Of a stretch of 39,105 nt of DNA, positions 9,289 to 17,661 are shown piece by piece. The number at the start of each line of letters is the position of its first letter. Position 1 is the stretch's first letter. The position numbers and the translations under genes are program-made. The stretch is from Paracoccaceae bacterium (GTDB taxonomy: Bacteria; Pseudomonadota; Alphaproteobacteria; Rhodobacterales; Rhodobacteraceae), in contig JANSYP010000008.1 of NCBI GenBank assembly GCA_024742405.1, positions 1 through 39,105 of the forward strand. The letters are read 5' to 3'. Below the pieces are notes generated by a model, which was not told the origin of the DNA, ran no database searches, and was given only the letters and a program-made list of their open reading frames with translations.

Positions 9289-10165
9289 TGGAGTCCCGCG
9301 GGTTTGGCGGACATTTTTCCTGCCAAGAACAAGGGACCCGTACCCTGCGGAGTTTGGGGGAGCAGATGGTCACGCTGATGCGAACCGGGCGCAGTGTTGA
9401 AAGCCTGGCGCGGGAGTACGAGCCTTGTGCGGCGCCGATACACGAATGGGTCGGGCCGTCGGCTGGCGATGATGGTGACGATCCGCTAGGCCGGGCGACC
9501 GAAGAACGCGACGAGCTGGGACAGCCTCGCGGGAAGTGGAGCAGCTGCGGCAGGCACGGGACATCTGGTCGAAGAGTCGTTCATTGAAGGCGCCACCGGT
9601 CCGAACCCGATGGACGACGGCATCACCTTCGTGCCGACATGGGCGGGCTTTCCGTATCTGGCCGTCGTGCTGGATGCTGTCGGCCGCCGTGTTGTCGGCT
9701 GGGCTATGGGCATTCGGAAGAGAACACAGCTCGTGCCCGACCCGATGCGCATGGCCGTCGCTCACCGCCGACCCGTCAGCGTCATGCACCCTTCCGGCCG
9801 GGGATCGCATACACGTCCGTGGCCTTCGGGCTCAGGTGCAGGGAAAGGGGCATCCGGCCCTCGATGGGCTCGGTCGGCGACCGTCATGACACCGCGTCCG
9901 GCAGCGGCCTCAGACCGATGGCGACGCGATGCCGAACTGCGAGGGTTTCTTCGCCACGCTCTAACGCGCGGCGCTCGAACGCCGGAGGTCCAAAGGCGAA
10001 GCCGTGGCACGCATCACCTGCGTCGAGCGCATCGAAGGATGGTACAGCCCGTCTCACCAGACATTCGGCGTTGGGACACACGTCGCCGACCAAATAAGAA
10101 AGGCCCTCCGATGACGGGTTGGAACCTCCAAGCCCACAAAAGTCCACGAAACCGCGGGAACTCCA
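9289..10165 (+). mobile_element. Decayed IS3-family insertion sequence (IS3 subgroup)
   Basis: Remnants of both transposase frames can be followed across frameshifts. OrfA: EQMVTLMRTGRSVESLAREY from 9361, with one extra base before it, then EQLRQARDI from about 9539. OrfB: DGITFVPTWAGFPYLAVVLD from about 9613, then AFGLRCRERGIRPSMGSVGD near 9830, then RIEGWYSPS near 10030. About 100 residues between OrfA and the OrfB core are missing. The ends are imperfect 25-base inverted repeats: 9289-9313 (starts TGGAGTCCCGCGGGTTTGG) and 10141-10165 (complement starts TGGAGTTCCCGCGGTTTCG). The element is 877 bases against about 1.2 kb for intact relatives. No target duplication is evident. It cannot encode an active transposase. 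Confidence 0.82.
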
Positions 10166-10956
10166 CATTTTTTTTGATGGAGGGCAAGCAAGGCCCGGAC
10201 ATCGCCAAGTCAGTGCGCGTCCAAGCCTTGCTCGCTAGGGCGCGCGCCGCGATAGCGAGAGAACAAGCATTGAGATGCGCTGTGTCCGCCATGTCTGGGA
10301 CGACGTTTGCTAAACGCCCAATTCAACACAGACGCTGCACATCGCGCTGCTTGGACTAGAAACCGACGACCACGACCGCGCTCCGGAAGAGCAGTGCCAT
10401 CTTTGCCCCGGGCTTTCGCGTGGCGGCGTCGCGACCAGCGAAGACCACGGTCATTGGTTGGTCACCTGTTGGGCCGTCGAAGACGGTCTTCCTTCCTATG
10501 ACAGGAGGCTCGCCCGGCCGATGCCCTAGACCATTGACTCACTGGAAGCGGCACTGTGAACTATGATTCCAGTTCGGAAAAAGAAATGCCACCTTACGAC
10601 CACTTGCGCCTAGGCATGACACCGCCGGAATCACGGCACCTTTTTCCGCACGCCAGGTTCGGCAACCAATGGCAGGCGGACTGGCCCTGTGTTCGCAGTT
10701 CCGTGCAGCTTTTCCGGAGGTATGACACGTGCCACGCAGCGAGTGTCGCCGTTAAGGCTTCCTCAGAAGAGGCGGCATGTCTCTACATGTTCGAAAGTCA
10801 ATTCGCAGGGCAACATGGCCTGGAAATCGAAACCTGTTTCGGTTGGACCGCAGCGCATGTCTCGACCGCGGGTGCTCGGCTTTGCCGTGTTCATACGTCC
10901 AGGGAGCATTCACAGCGAAAAAGGACATGGCCGCAGTGCTCGACGCAGTACAGTGA
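10166..10956. other. 791-base stretch without an intact gene
   Basis: This lies between the IS3 remnant and the methyltransferase fragment. It contains short overlapping open frames (for example 10556-11128 on the plus strand) with no recognisable domain and no consistent reading frame. Its right part may be the decayed 5' portion of the methyltransferase fragment that follows, since the same frame reads GAFTAKKDMAAVLDAVQ just before an in-frame TGA at 10954-10956. Confidence 0.45.
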
Positions 10957-11292
10957 GCGAGCGGCTGTCGCCTCAGGGGCGAACACGCACTCGAACGCAT
11001 CGAAGATGTCCGCTATAGATCCAAAAACCCTTGGCTCTTTGCCTTCGTCGACGGCAAGCATGATGGCAAGGCATCAAAAAAAGACGCAACTGCAATTTCG
11101 TCCGATCTCATGCAAGACGCGAGGGTAGTGTTTTATGACCTGACCTCACCAGAGATCGAAGCCGTTTTGGAAGTGCTTCCTGAAGCCGGGCTCGGAACAC
11201 AACTGGCCAAAACGATGCAAGTGCTTAGTGTTGCATGGCTTGGAAACCTCCAACCGTTTGAGCACTCACTGGATCCCAATGTACCGAAGTGA
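10957..11292 (+). pseudogene. 5'-truncated class I methyltransferase fragment (Methyltransf_24-like)
   Basis: A 111-codon frame without its own plausible start follows an in-frame TGA at 10954-10956. It reads EHALERIEDV, NPWLFAFVDGKHDGKASKKD, ARVVFYDLTSPEIEAVLEVL and LAKTMQVLSVAWLGNLQP. These correspond to the C-terminal half of SAM-dependent methyltransferases of the Methyltransf_24/cephalosporin-hydroxylase-like type: the acidic FAFVDGDH strand, then the VVFHDL strand, then a TMQIMGVAWRGN-like tail. The SAM-binding N-terminal half is missing. An internal ATG at 11110 could give a 60-residue product, but this would lack any active site. The family call is from memory of motifs. Confidence 0.55.
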
Positions 11293-11352
11293 CTGCTCGC
11301 GCATTTGGACATAAGTCAACAACCGATGCTAAAAATATAAAAATGCATGATG

Positions 11353-11359
11353 CAGGAGA
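11353..11359 (+). promoter_or_regulatory. Ribosome-binding site choosing the start of the class I methyltransferase
   Basis: AGGAGAG lies five bases before the ATG at 11365 and after the two tandem ATGs at 11347 and 11350, so 11365 is the better start. Confidence 0.7.
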
Positions 11360-11364
11360 GCCAA

Positions 11365-12312
11365 ATGGCGAGTTCTTACGATCAAGCTGAGGAAGTTTCC
11401 AACCCAGACACAGGTGCCGGCGCTCCTGGCGAACCGCCGGAGGCGCCACGGGCGGCTATCTGGGAAAATCTGATCACCCTGAACTCGGACGTGGAACCAA
11501 ATTTCGATCTGCTGCCGCCTGCGCACACACATCTTGACTCCGATGGCCGTAAGAATGAGTGGCGAGATTTGAACTATGTTGAGGCGCTCAAACGAGATCA
11601 GTTACCCCTCCCAGCAATCGAGGATCGAGAGGGTTATTATGGCGAGGATCACTTCAGCTATTGGGCCAGCGGCTTGCTGGATGCGCGCTATCTTATAGAG
11701 GCTGCAGAGCAATATGGAACAGGAACCGGCTCTTATCTTGATCTGGGCTGTGCTTCTGGTCGCGTGCTGCGGCATATGGCGTATGAGTGTCCCAACATCG
11801 AAGCTACGGGGTGCGACATCAACAGATTGCATGTCGAATGGTGCAATGCCCATTTGCCGCGCAATTGCAAAACCTTCCAGAATAACTCGGTTCCCACATT
11901 GCCGCTGGAAGACAATTCAGTCGATATCGTGTCCGCGTTCAGCGTTTTCACTCACATTGAGGCATTGGAAACCGCTTGGCTTGCCGAAATCAGACGTGTG
12001 CTGAAGCCCGGTGGCATTGCGTGGCTCACGGTTCACACCGAGGGTACGTTGAAGGACATGGACGAAGGTTGGCCACTTTGGAAGCCAACGATGGAACATC
12101 CAGACACTCCTAGCCTGCTGGATACGAAAAGAGAGTTTAAAGGTAATAGAATGGTATTAAGGTGGCTCTCTGATCGATCCTATTCCTCGAATGTTTTCTA
12201 CAAGAGCGATTATCTTGTTTCACGATGGAGTCGAATACTTGAGCATATAGAACTTCGTCGGCGGTTCCCGACGTTTCAAGATGTAATGCTCATGCGGAAA
12301 CCCCGGCGTTGA
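11365..12312 (+). CDS. Class I SAM-dependent methyltransferase
   Basis: This is a 315-residue methyltransferase. Motif I is LDLGCASGRVLRH (residues about 125-137); the acidic end of strand 2 is TGCDINRLHVEWC; motif II is VDIVSAFSVFTHIE; and motif III is RRVLKPGGIAWLTVH. This is the Methyltransf_11/25 pattern. About 75 residues upstream of the domain (DLNYVEALKRDQLP, HFSYWASGLLDARYLI) resemble the leader seen in methyltransferases of glycan clusters. The start at 11365 is set by AGGAGAG five bases upstream. The target is unknown; the downstream glycosyltransferases suggest a sugar or lipid-linked glycan. The gene is less GC-rich than the flanking chromosome, in line with acquisition by transfer. 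A strong hairpin ends it. Confidence 0.85.
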   Translation: MASSYDQAEEVSNPDTGAGAPGEPPEAPRAAIWENLITLNSDVEPNFDLLPPAHTHLDSDGRKNEWRDLNYVEALKRDQLPLPAIEDREGYYGEDHFSYWASGLLDARYLIEAAEQYGTGTGSYLDLGCASGRVLRHMAYECPNIEATGCDINRLHVEWCNAHLPRNCKTFQNNSVPTLPLEDNSVDIVSAFSVFTHIEALETAWLAEIRRVLKPGGIAWLTVHTEGTLKDMDEGWPLWKPTMEHPDTPSLLDTKREFKGNRMVLRWLSDRSYSSNVFYKSDYLVSRWSRILEHIELRRRFPTFQDVMLMRKPRR

Positions 12313-12316
12313 CCCT

Positions 12317-12359
12317 AGGCCTGCAATCAATCCTGAGCCTCTGGATTGATTGCAGGCTT
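12317..12359 (+). terminator. Strong hairpin terminator after the methyltransferase gene
   Basis: A perfect 15-base inverted repeat (arms 12319-12333, GCCTGCAATCAATCC, and 12343-12357) with a nine-base loop begins seven bases after the stop codon. One wobble and one A-T pair can extend the stem. The following bases (TTCATCTTC) are T-rich but not a pure T run. It is likely a Rho-independent terminator or a 3' stabilising stem. Confidence 0.75.
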
Positions 12360-12675
12360 CATCTTCGCAAATTCGAACGCGCCGAAATATACGGAGTTCT
12401 GGTTGCGCCAGTCTTGTCGGAAGGTTGATGCGGTTGTTGCTTCCCTGTACGGAGAAAGGTCAGAGAGTGCACTTGATCTGTAGGTCGTCGGGGCTTTTGA
12501 GGTGCCGTAGATAGAAATGCCGAACGATTACCCTTGGTCGAATTTGATTGATCGGGCGCTCATGTAGCATTATAGTTAAAGAAAGCGACATCCGCCTGGC
12601 GCGTTTTTCGACAAATGTCAGTTTCCCACATGGCCCCGCCAAGGAAATACCATTGACTTCCAGAGAAAGTGTCTG
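12360..12675. other. Intergenic region before the repeat-containing glycosyltransferase
   Basis: These 316 bases are AT-richer than the surroundings. An antisense open frame (12460-12753, minus) runs into the next gene but shows no domain. The promoter of the glycosyltransferase pair presumably lies here; I could not assign -35/-10 boxes with confidence. Confidence 0.4.
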
Positions 12676-15081
12676 ATGGCACCGCAAGATAGTTCTCAAG
12701 GCGGCGCTGCCGAATCCGTTTCGAGCGAAAAAAGATCGAACCCGGACGACCAAATCACAGGTCGGAGTGGCTCGAAACTACGCTACTTTCCGCGTGATGC
12801 TTTGCGTCATATAAGAAAGGCAATTCGCAGGGGGCTGGTTCCTATAGTGGGCTCGCCTGGGGCGGGTGACGATGCTCGGCTTTTTTTTGAACGTCAACTC
12901 TTTCGAGGTCCCGGTAAGGGTGTGGATTTTAACCCCTTAGATCTGTCTAGCCATGACTTTGAATTCGGGGCTGCTGAGGTTGAGGATCTGGCTTCAAGCT
13001 TTGATGCGGACTTCTATTTGGAATCGTATCCCGATGTCGCGGCGAGCGGGATAAACCCGTTTTGGCACTTTATTTTTAAAGGTCGTGGCGAGGGCAGGTT
13101 TCCGTCGGCTGATTGTGCTGCGGTGAAAAATGATAAAACTCAGCCCCTAGAGTCTTTGAACATAATAGATCAAATCCGGCCACATTTCGATGAAAACTTT
13201 TATCGAGCCGAGAATAAGGATCTTGACAAAGATCTTACCGACTTGGTTTGGCATTATGTTGAGTTCGGTGTCGCCGAGGGTAGAAACCCAACCTCAGAAT
13301 TTGATACGAGTTTCTACTTGGCGACTTACCCCGATGTCGCAGCCAGTGGAGTAAATCCGTTTTGGCATTTCATATTCAAAGGTCACGAAGAGGGCAGGTA
13401 TCCTACAAGTGATTTGGCTGGTATGGGGGCGAATAAAGCTCGCACAGAAAAAACTTTGAATGTAGTGGAGCAAATCCGACCACATTTTGATGAAGTGTTT
13501 TATAAGGCGCAAAACGAAGACCTGGGTGATGAGTTTGACGACTTGGTTCGGCACTACGTCGAACTCGGAGTCGCTGAGGGTAGAAATCCGACATCGGAAT
13601 TCGACACCGCCTTCTACCTCGAAACCTACAGAGATATTGCGCTAGGCGATACCAATCCATTCTTGCACTATTTGCTTCACGGTCGACAGGAGGGGCGGCA
13701 ACCTAACAGAACCGCGCATTACCGGGGGTGGCCCTTCATGGTTAGCTGCGAAAATGAAGAACTAATTTCTGAAATGGTTACGGGCGATTTGGCCTCGAAA
13801 GCTGCATTGGAAAAAATCAAGACGTTCTGCCAATCTGATAGAATGAACGAACTGGTTGCCAAGGCCGCAGCTTTGGAACCAGACGTTGGCGTCATCGACA
13901 AGCATGTAGACAGTTATTGTGCTCCGTGGCTCGATCAAGATTTCTTCTTTTTGCGTCAGTGTATCGACAAGATTCCAAGTAGACCTTACACGTCCGTAAT
14001 TTTGATGCCTGCCGGTCGTATGGGAGGTGCGGATCTGGTTGCTGCGATTTTGGCTAAAGCGCTAGCAACTGAGGAGAAGGTGATTATCCTTCGAACCGAT
14101 GACAGTCATTGGGACCGTCCTGAATGGTATCCGGAGACTGTAATAAGTGTTGATATATCCGATCAGATGAATTCGGTAACTGATTCAAGCAAGCTTCTCT
14201 ATTCCCTACTTTGCCATATCGGCGCTAGAGACATTTTTAATGTAAATAGTCGACGTGCGTTCGAGACCTATTTAAAGTTTGGGTCCAGGTTGACGTATCA
14301 GTTTCGGCTCTATGCATATTATTTTTGTGCGGATCGAACCGAAGATGGTCTTGAGGTGGGTTATCCCGTCTGGTTTTTTGCCAATATCTTTCCAAATTTG
14401 ACGTGTGCTTTTACGGACACTAAAAACCTATCCCTCGAACTCGTAGAACGTTTTTCAATCCCCCCCGCTCAGAGAGCGCGTGTGCGCAGCCTTTATACTC
14501 CCGCGGTTCTCGATGTGCCGTCGGAGCCAATTGCGGCGCGACAGTTACGAAAAGAAGGTGATCGCCGACCTTGCGTTCTCTGGGCGGGTCGTCTTGACCG
14601 GCAGAAACGGTTCGACCTTGTCGTCGAAGTCGCAGCCGCAATGCCAAACATCGATTTCCGTTGCTGGGGCAAGGCGGTTCTAGATGCTCCTCCGAACCTC
14701 GACGCCATGACAAGAAATCTTGAGATCAATGGTCCATTTGACACTTATCAGGAGTTGCCACTGGAGGATTGCGACGGGTTCTTCTACACGGCCGCTTGGG
14801 ATGGCCTGCCCACAATCTTGATCGAGTTAGGTGCCCTTGGAATGCCGGTTGCGGCGAGCGCGGTGGGCGGTGTTCCGGAGTTGATCGACGAAACGACGGG
14901 GTGGTTGTTTGCGGACCAAGCCGGGGCAGATGCGGCCGTATCGGCTTTGAGACAGATGCTATCGGATCCGGATGAGCGGGTTAGACGTGCGACGGCCTTG
15001 CAGCAACGCGTCCGTAACCGTCACAGCATGGCATTGTACCGGGAAGAAATTCTGGCCGTCAAACAAGGGAGATCGTCATGA
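12676..15081 (+). CDS. Glycosyltransferase with N-terminal FDxxFYxxxYPDVA repeats
   Basis: This is an 801-residue protein in two parts. Residues about 109-347 hold five related repeats of about 38 residues. Type A reads FDADFYLESYPDVAASG and then HFIFKGRGEGR, at 109, 209 and 309. Type B reads FDENFYRAENKDL and then HYVEFGVAEGRNP, at 171 and 271. Such repeats are found beside glycosyltransferase domains in proteobacterial surface-glycan proteins; their role is not known to me. Residues about 455-795 form a GT4-type glycosyltransferase: GRMGGADLVAAILAKAL, CVLWAGRLDRQKRFDLVVEV (donor-site strand) and DGLPTILIELGALGMPVAAS, containing the E-x7-E-like nucleotide-sugar motif. No signal peptide is seen, so it acts in the cytoplasm. 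The low GC of the first two-thirds suggests horizontal origin. Its TGA overlaps the next gene's ATG. Confidence 0.87.
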   Translation: MAPQDSSQGGAAESVSSEKRSNPDDQITGRSGSKLRYFPRDALRHIRKAIRRGLVPIVGSPGAGDDARLFFERQLFRGPGKGVDFNPLDLSSHDFEFGAAEVEDLASSFDADFYLESYPDVAASGINPFWHFIFKGRGEGRFPSADCAAVKNDKTQPLESLNIIDQIRPHFDENFYRAENKDLDKDLTDLVWHYVEFGVAEGRNPTSEFDTSFYLATYPDVAASGVNPFWHFIFKGHEEGRYPTSDLAGMGANKARTEKTLNVVEQIRPHFDEVFYKAQNEDLGDEFDDLVRHYVELGVAEGRNPTSEFDTAFYLETYRDIALGDTNPFLHYLLHGRQEGRQPNRTAHYRGWPFMVSCENEELISEMVTGDLASKAALEKIKTFCQSDRMNELVAKAAALEPDVGVIDKHVDSYCAPWLDQDFFFLRQCIDKIPSRPYTSVILMPAGRMGGADLVAAILAKALATEEKVIILRTDDSHWDRPEWYPETVISVDISDQMNSVTDSSKLLYSLLCHIGARDIFNVNSRRAFETYLKFGSRLTYQFRLYAYYFCADRTEDGLEVGYPVWFFANIFPNLTCAFTDTKNLSLELVERFSIPPAQRARVRSLYTPAVLDVPSEPIAARQLRKEGDRRPCVLWAGRLDRQKRFDLVVEVAAAMPNIDFRCWGKAVLDAPPNLDAMTRNLEINGPFDTYQELPLEDCDGFFYTAAWDGLPTILIELGALGMPVAASAVGGVPELIDETTGWLFADQAGADAAVSALRQMLSDPDERVRRATALQQRVRNRHSMALYREEILAVKQGRSS
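13000..13713 (+). repeat. 300-base tandem repeat encoding the N-terminal glycosyltransferase repeats
   Basis: Units begin at 13000, 13300 and 13600, exactly 300 bases apart; the third is partial. Each full unit encodes one type A and one type B repeat. The two full copies are clearly homologous, but differ at many synonymous and some non-synonymous sites, so the duplication is not recent. Confidence 0.85.
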
Positions 15082-15788
15082 AGTCCGCCGTTGATTGTGA
15101 CATCTCGATTGTCATAACCGCTCACCGGGAGGGGTTGCTTTCTGCACCTTGTGGAAAGAGCGCATTATTGGCCAAGCAAGCGGCGGAGGCTGAGGGGCTT
15201 CGATGTCAGACGATTGTGGTTCTCGACCGTGCAGATGAGCTAACGAGTTCGGTGCTCCATGAATTGTTTGGGGAAGGTGCCGTCTACCTTGAAACCGACG
15301 AGGGAGATCCAGGGCAATCGCGCAACCGAGGTGTCGAACAGGCATCTGGAACCTGTGTCTCGTTCTTGGATGGCGATGACCTTTGGTCAGAAAACTGGCT
15401 GGTAGAAAGCTATCGGTGTTACTTGGAACGCCCAGATGTCGTGTATCACCCGGCGTGCCTGATGCGGTTCGGCGATGAGCGACTGCTGTTCTGGCATGTC
15501 GATTCAGAGTGCCGTTTGTGTGATCCGGAATACCTTTTATGGAGCAACTACTGGGACGCGATGAGTTTTGCAGAAGCGTCGATTTTTCGGAAGTACCCGT
15601 TTAAGGCCAATGATTTGGCTCTCGGGTTCGGTCACGAAGACTGGCACTGGAGTGCATGGACATTGCAGGATGGAGTCCAGCACAAGCCTGTCGCAGAGAC
15701 CATCCATTTCAAACGCGGTCGTCCCGGGTCTCAAATGTCGCAGGTCAACAGTATTGGTGGCGTTAGCTGGCCAGTTTCGCGACCTTGA
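15078..15788 (+). CDS. Family 2 glycosyltransferase
   Basis: This is a 236-residue GT2 enzyme. The N-terminal nucleotide-sugar fold starts with CDISIVITAHREG (residues 7-19), and the metal-binding acidic motif is FLDGDDLW (96-103), preceded by QSRNRGVEQASG, which is typical of GT-A enzymes. GFGHEDWHWSAWTLQDG (about 188-204) carries the E-D-W region expected around the acceptor and catalytic base. The ATG overlaps the previous stop by four bases (ATGA), and AAGGGAG precedes it, so the two glycosyltransferases are translationally coupled. Most GT2 enzymes of this length are complete. The 3' end (GGVSWPVSRP) is close to an IS-rich segment, but I see no clear truncation. Confidence 0.85.
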   Translation: MKSAVDCDISIVITAHREGLLSAPCGKSALLAKQAAEAEGLRCQTIVVLDRADELTSSVLHELFGEGAVYLETDEGDPGQSRNRGVEQASGTCVSFLDGDDLWSENWLVESYRCYLERPDVVYHPACLMRFGDERLLFWHVDSECRLCDPEYLLWSNYWDAMSFAEASIFRKYPFKANDLALGFGHEDWHWSAWTLQDGVQHKPVAETIHFKRGRPGSQMSQVNSIGGVSWPVSRP

Positions 15789-16099
15789 GGACTGGGTTGC
15801 GTTTGAAATCTCTGAGAAAATACAGACGAAAACCTTCTGCTTCGAGAGATCGGCCCTAAGACTGCAATTTAATTTCGGGAATCCTCTCTGGAATCGTTGG
15901 TTTTAGCGGCAGCTATGTCGACGTCGGCGCAAAAGCTGACCACGCGATTGCGCGAACGGCGGCTACTTGTAGGTGACTAAAACAGGCGCCCGGAATGGGG
16001 AGGACCCCAACGTGCGTGCGCCTTAGAGATCGCTGGGGGGGCTTCGGCACTTGGGTCTGTAGCAGCTCACCCGACAAAAGTTTCAGTCGATGGCATCAC
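15789..16099. other. Intergenic stretch left of the IS element
   Basis: The 311 bases from the GT2 stop to the IS left end carry only short frames without domains. Confidence 0.4.
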
Positions 16100-16165
16100 T
16101 GACCTGAGACCGGTTTTCTACTCCAGTTTGATGTAGAGTTCGTCCCGGACGAGGAGACGGACAAA

Positions 16166-16432
16166 ACGAAGAGATCGAGGTTCACCGAGGAGCAGGTCAT
16201 CGCGATCCTGCAGCAGCAGGAGAACGGCGTGGCGACGGCGGATGTATGTCGCGAGCACGGGATCGGCCCGGCGACGTTCTACAGGTGGAAGGCGAAGTTC
16301 GGCGGGCTGGAGATATCGGATGCTCGGCGGCTGAAGGCCCTGGAAGACGAGAACGCGACGCTGAAAAGGCTGTTGGCCGAGCAGATGCTGGACAATGCCA
16401 TGTTGAAGGATGTCGCATCGCGAACGTGGTGA
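16166..16432 (+). pseudogene. IS3-family OrfA, start codon apparently mutated
   Basis: The frame reads KRSRFTEEQVIAILQQQ, ADVCREHGIGPATFYRWKAK (helix-turn-helix) and LKRLLAEQMLDNAMLKD (leucine-zipper-like helix), the complete architecture of IS3-family OrfA. Relatives begin M-K-R-S-R-F; here the matching codon at 16166-16168 is ACG, which looks like a mutated ATG. The first ATG in frame is at 16229, after the beginning of the domain. The product would normally bind the element's ends and join OrfB by frameshifting. Confidence 0.75.
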
Positions 16433-17342
16433 CGATGCGCCATGTCGCGCCATCGGTCCGAGCGACAATGGCGAATGGGCTCAGCGGGCACCTGTAGCTC
16501 ACCTGTGCAGGGAACACGAGGTGAGCCAGCGGCGGGCGTGTACTGTTTTGGGCGTCGATCGGTCGAGCGTGCGGTATCGCAGCGTGCGCCCGGACGATGC
16601 CGATCTGCGCACGGCGATGAAGGCCGTGGCGGGAGAGCGCCGCCGGTTCGGCTATCGGCGCGTGCACGTGATGCTCGAGCGCCAAGGCTGGCAGGTGAAC
16701 CAGAAGAAGCTGAGGCGCCTCTATCGCGAAGAGACGTTGCAGGTGAGTAAGCGCGGCGGACGGAAACGCGTTTCTGGGGACGCGCAGGCCGATGCTTGTG
16801 CCGGAGCGGCCAAAGGAGCGCTGGAGCCTGGATTTCGTTTCGGATGCCTTCACCGACGGGTGCCGGTTCAGGGTGCTGGCCATCTTGGACGACTTCGGCC
16901 GTGAGTGCCTGGTCTTGGTTGCAGATACATCGCTATCCGGGCTGCGTGTCGCGCGGGAGCTGACCGTGATCATGGCACGACGCGGACGACCGGGAACGAT
17001 TTTCGGCGCGTTGCGAATGGGTGCGCCACTGGTTCGAGCACCATTGGCGACGGCACCGAACTGACCGGCATGGCCGTTCTGAGATGGTGCCGGGACACCC
17101 GGATCGACTGGCACTACATCGCCCCCGGCAAGCCGATGCAGAACGCTTTCGTGGAGTCGTTCAACGGCAGCTTCCGGGACGAGCTTCTGAACGAAACCCC
17201 GCTTTCACCGCCGGCCGAGGCACGCGAGAAGACTGGCGCATGGAAGGAGGACTACAATCGCAACAGACCCCGCTCATCCTTTGGCAATCTCACGCCACAG
17301 GACTTTGCAATGAAGTCGAGACTGGGAACCAAGGCCGCATGA
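16410..17342 (+). pseudogene. IS3-family OrfB transposase (DDE), frameshifted
   Basis: Three frames must be joined to read the enzyme. The first (to about 16775) is REHEVSQRRACTVLGVDRSS and FGYRRVHVMLERQGW. The second (from about 16780 to 17000) is RWSLDFVSDAFTDGCRFRVL, with the first catalytic Asp, and SLSGLRVARELTVIMARRGR. The third (from about 17045) is GTELTGMAVLRW, WHYIAPGKPMQNAFVESFNG, with the catalytic Glu, and ELLNETPL. The stretch around the second Asp is also degenerate (GDGTEL for the usual SDNGTEL). This is a rve-type integrase core that can no longer be made as one protein. Confidence 0.82.
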
Positions 17343-17661
17343 GGCCAGAAATCACCCGATGGACCCTCCCAACCGCTGGAGGGAAGGCGGGCCGCAGGTC
17401 AGGGGTAAGTATCTCCGGCCACGAGTTTTGGGCACGGTGATTGCAGCGAAACGTGCCGAGGATGGCATACGGACCGACACTTCGGAACGCCCATAACTGG
17501 AATGGACTGACGGAGCGGAGTGAGTGGTCGCGGCGCCGCGCACTTCGGCACCCGGTGCGCGGACATCCGGGTTGACGGCACAGTCTGGGATCACGACCTC
17601 TGCGGGACCAGTTGGCGCAAAGAGACCGTTGTACGCCTGCCACGCGCACGGCTCTGGGCGG

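Larger units (their letters stand above)
16100..17401 (+). mobile_element. IS3-family element (IS407-like) with terminal inverted repeats, inactivated
   Basis: A 1302-base element has imperfect 26-27-base ends: 16100-16126 (TGACCTGAGACCGG...) and the complement of 17376-17401 (TGACCTGCGGCCCG...), both running to CTCCAG. It carries orfA and orfB in the usual order, but orfB has at least two frameshifts and orfA has no ATG. The bases flanking the ends (CAC on the left, GGG on the right) do not match, so no target duplication is visible. Confidence 0.85.

Noticed and set aside
9610-10359. 249-codon plus-strand frame
   Set aside because: Only its first third reads as IS3 transposase; the rest is out of frame within the decayed element, so it is not a gene.
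12460-12753. 97-codon minus-strand frame
   Set aside because: It overlaps the start of the repeat glycosyltransferase gene, has no ribosome-binding site that I could see and no domain.
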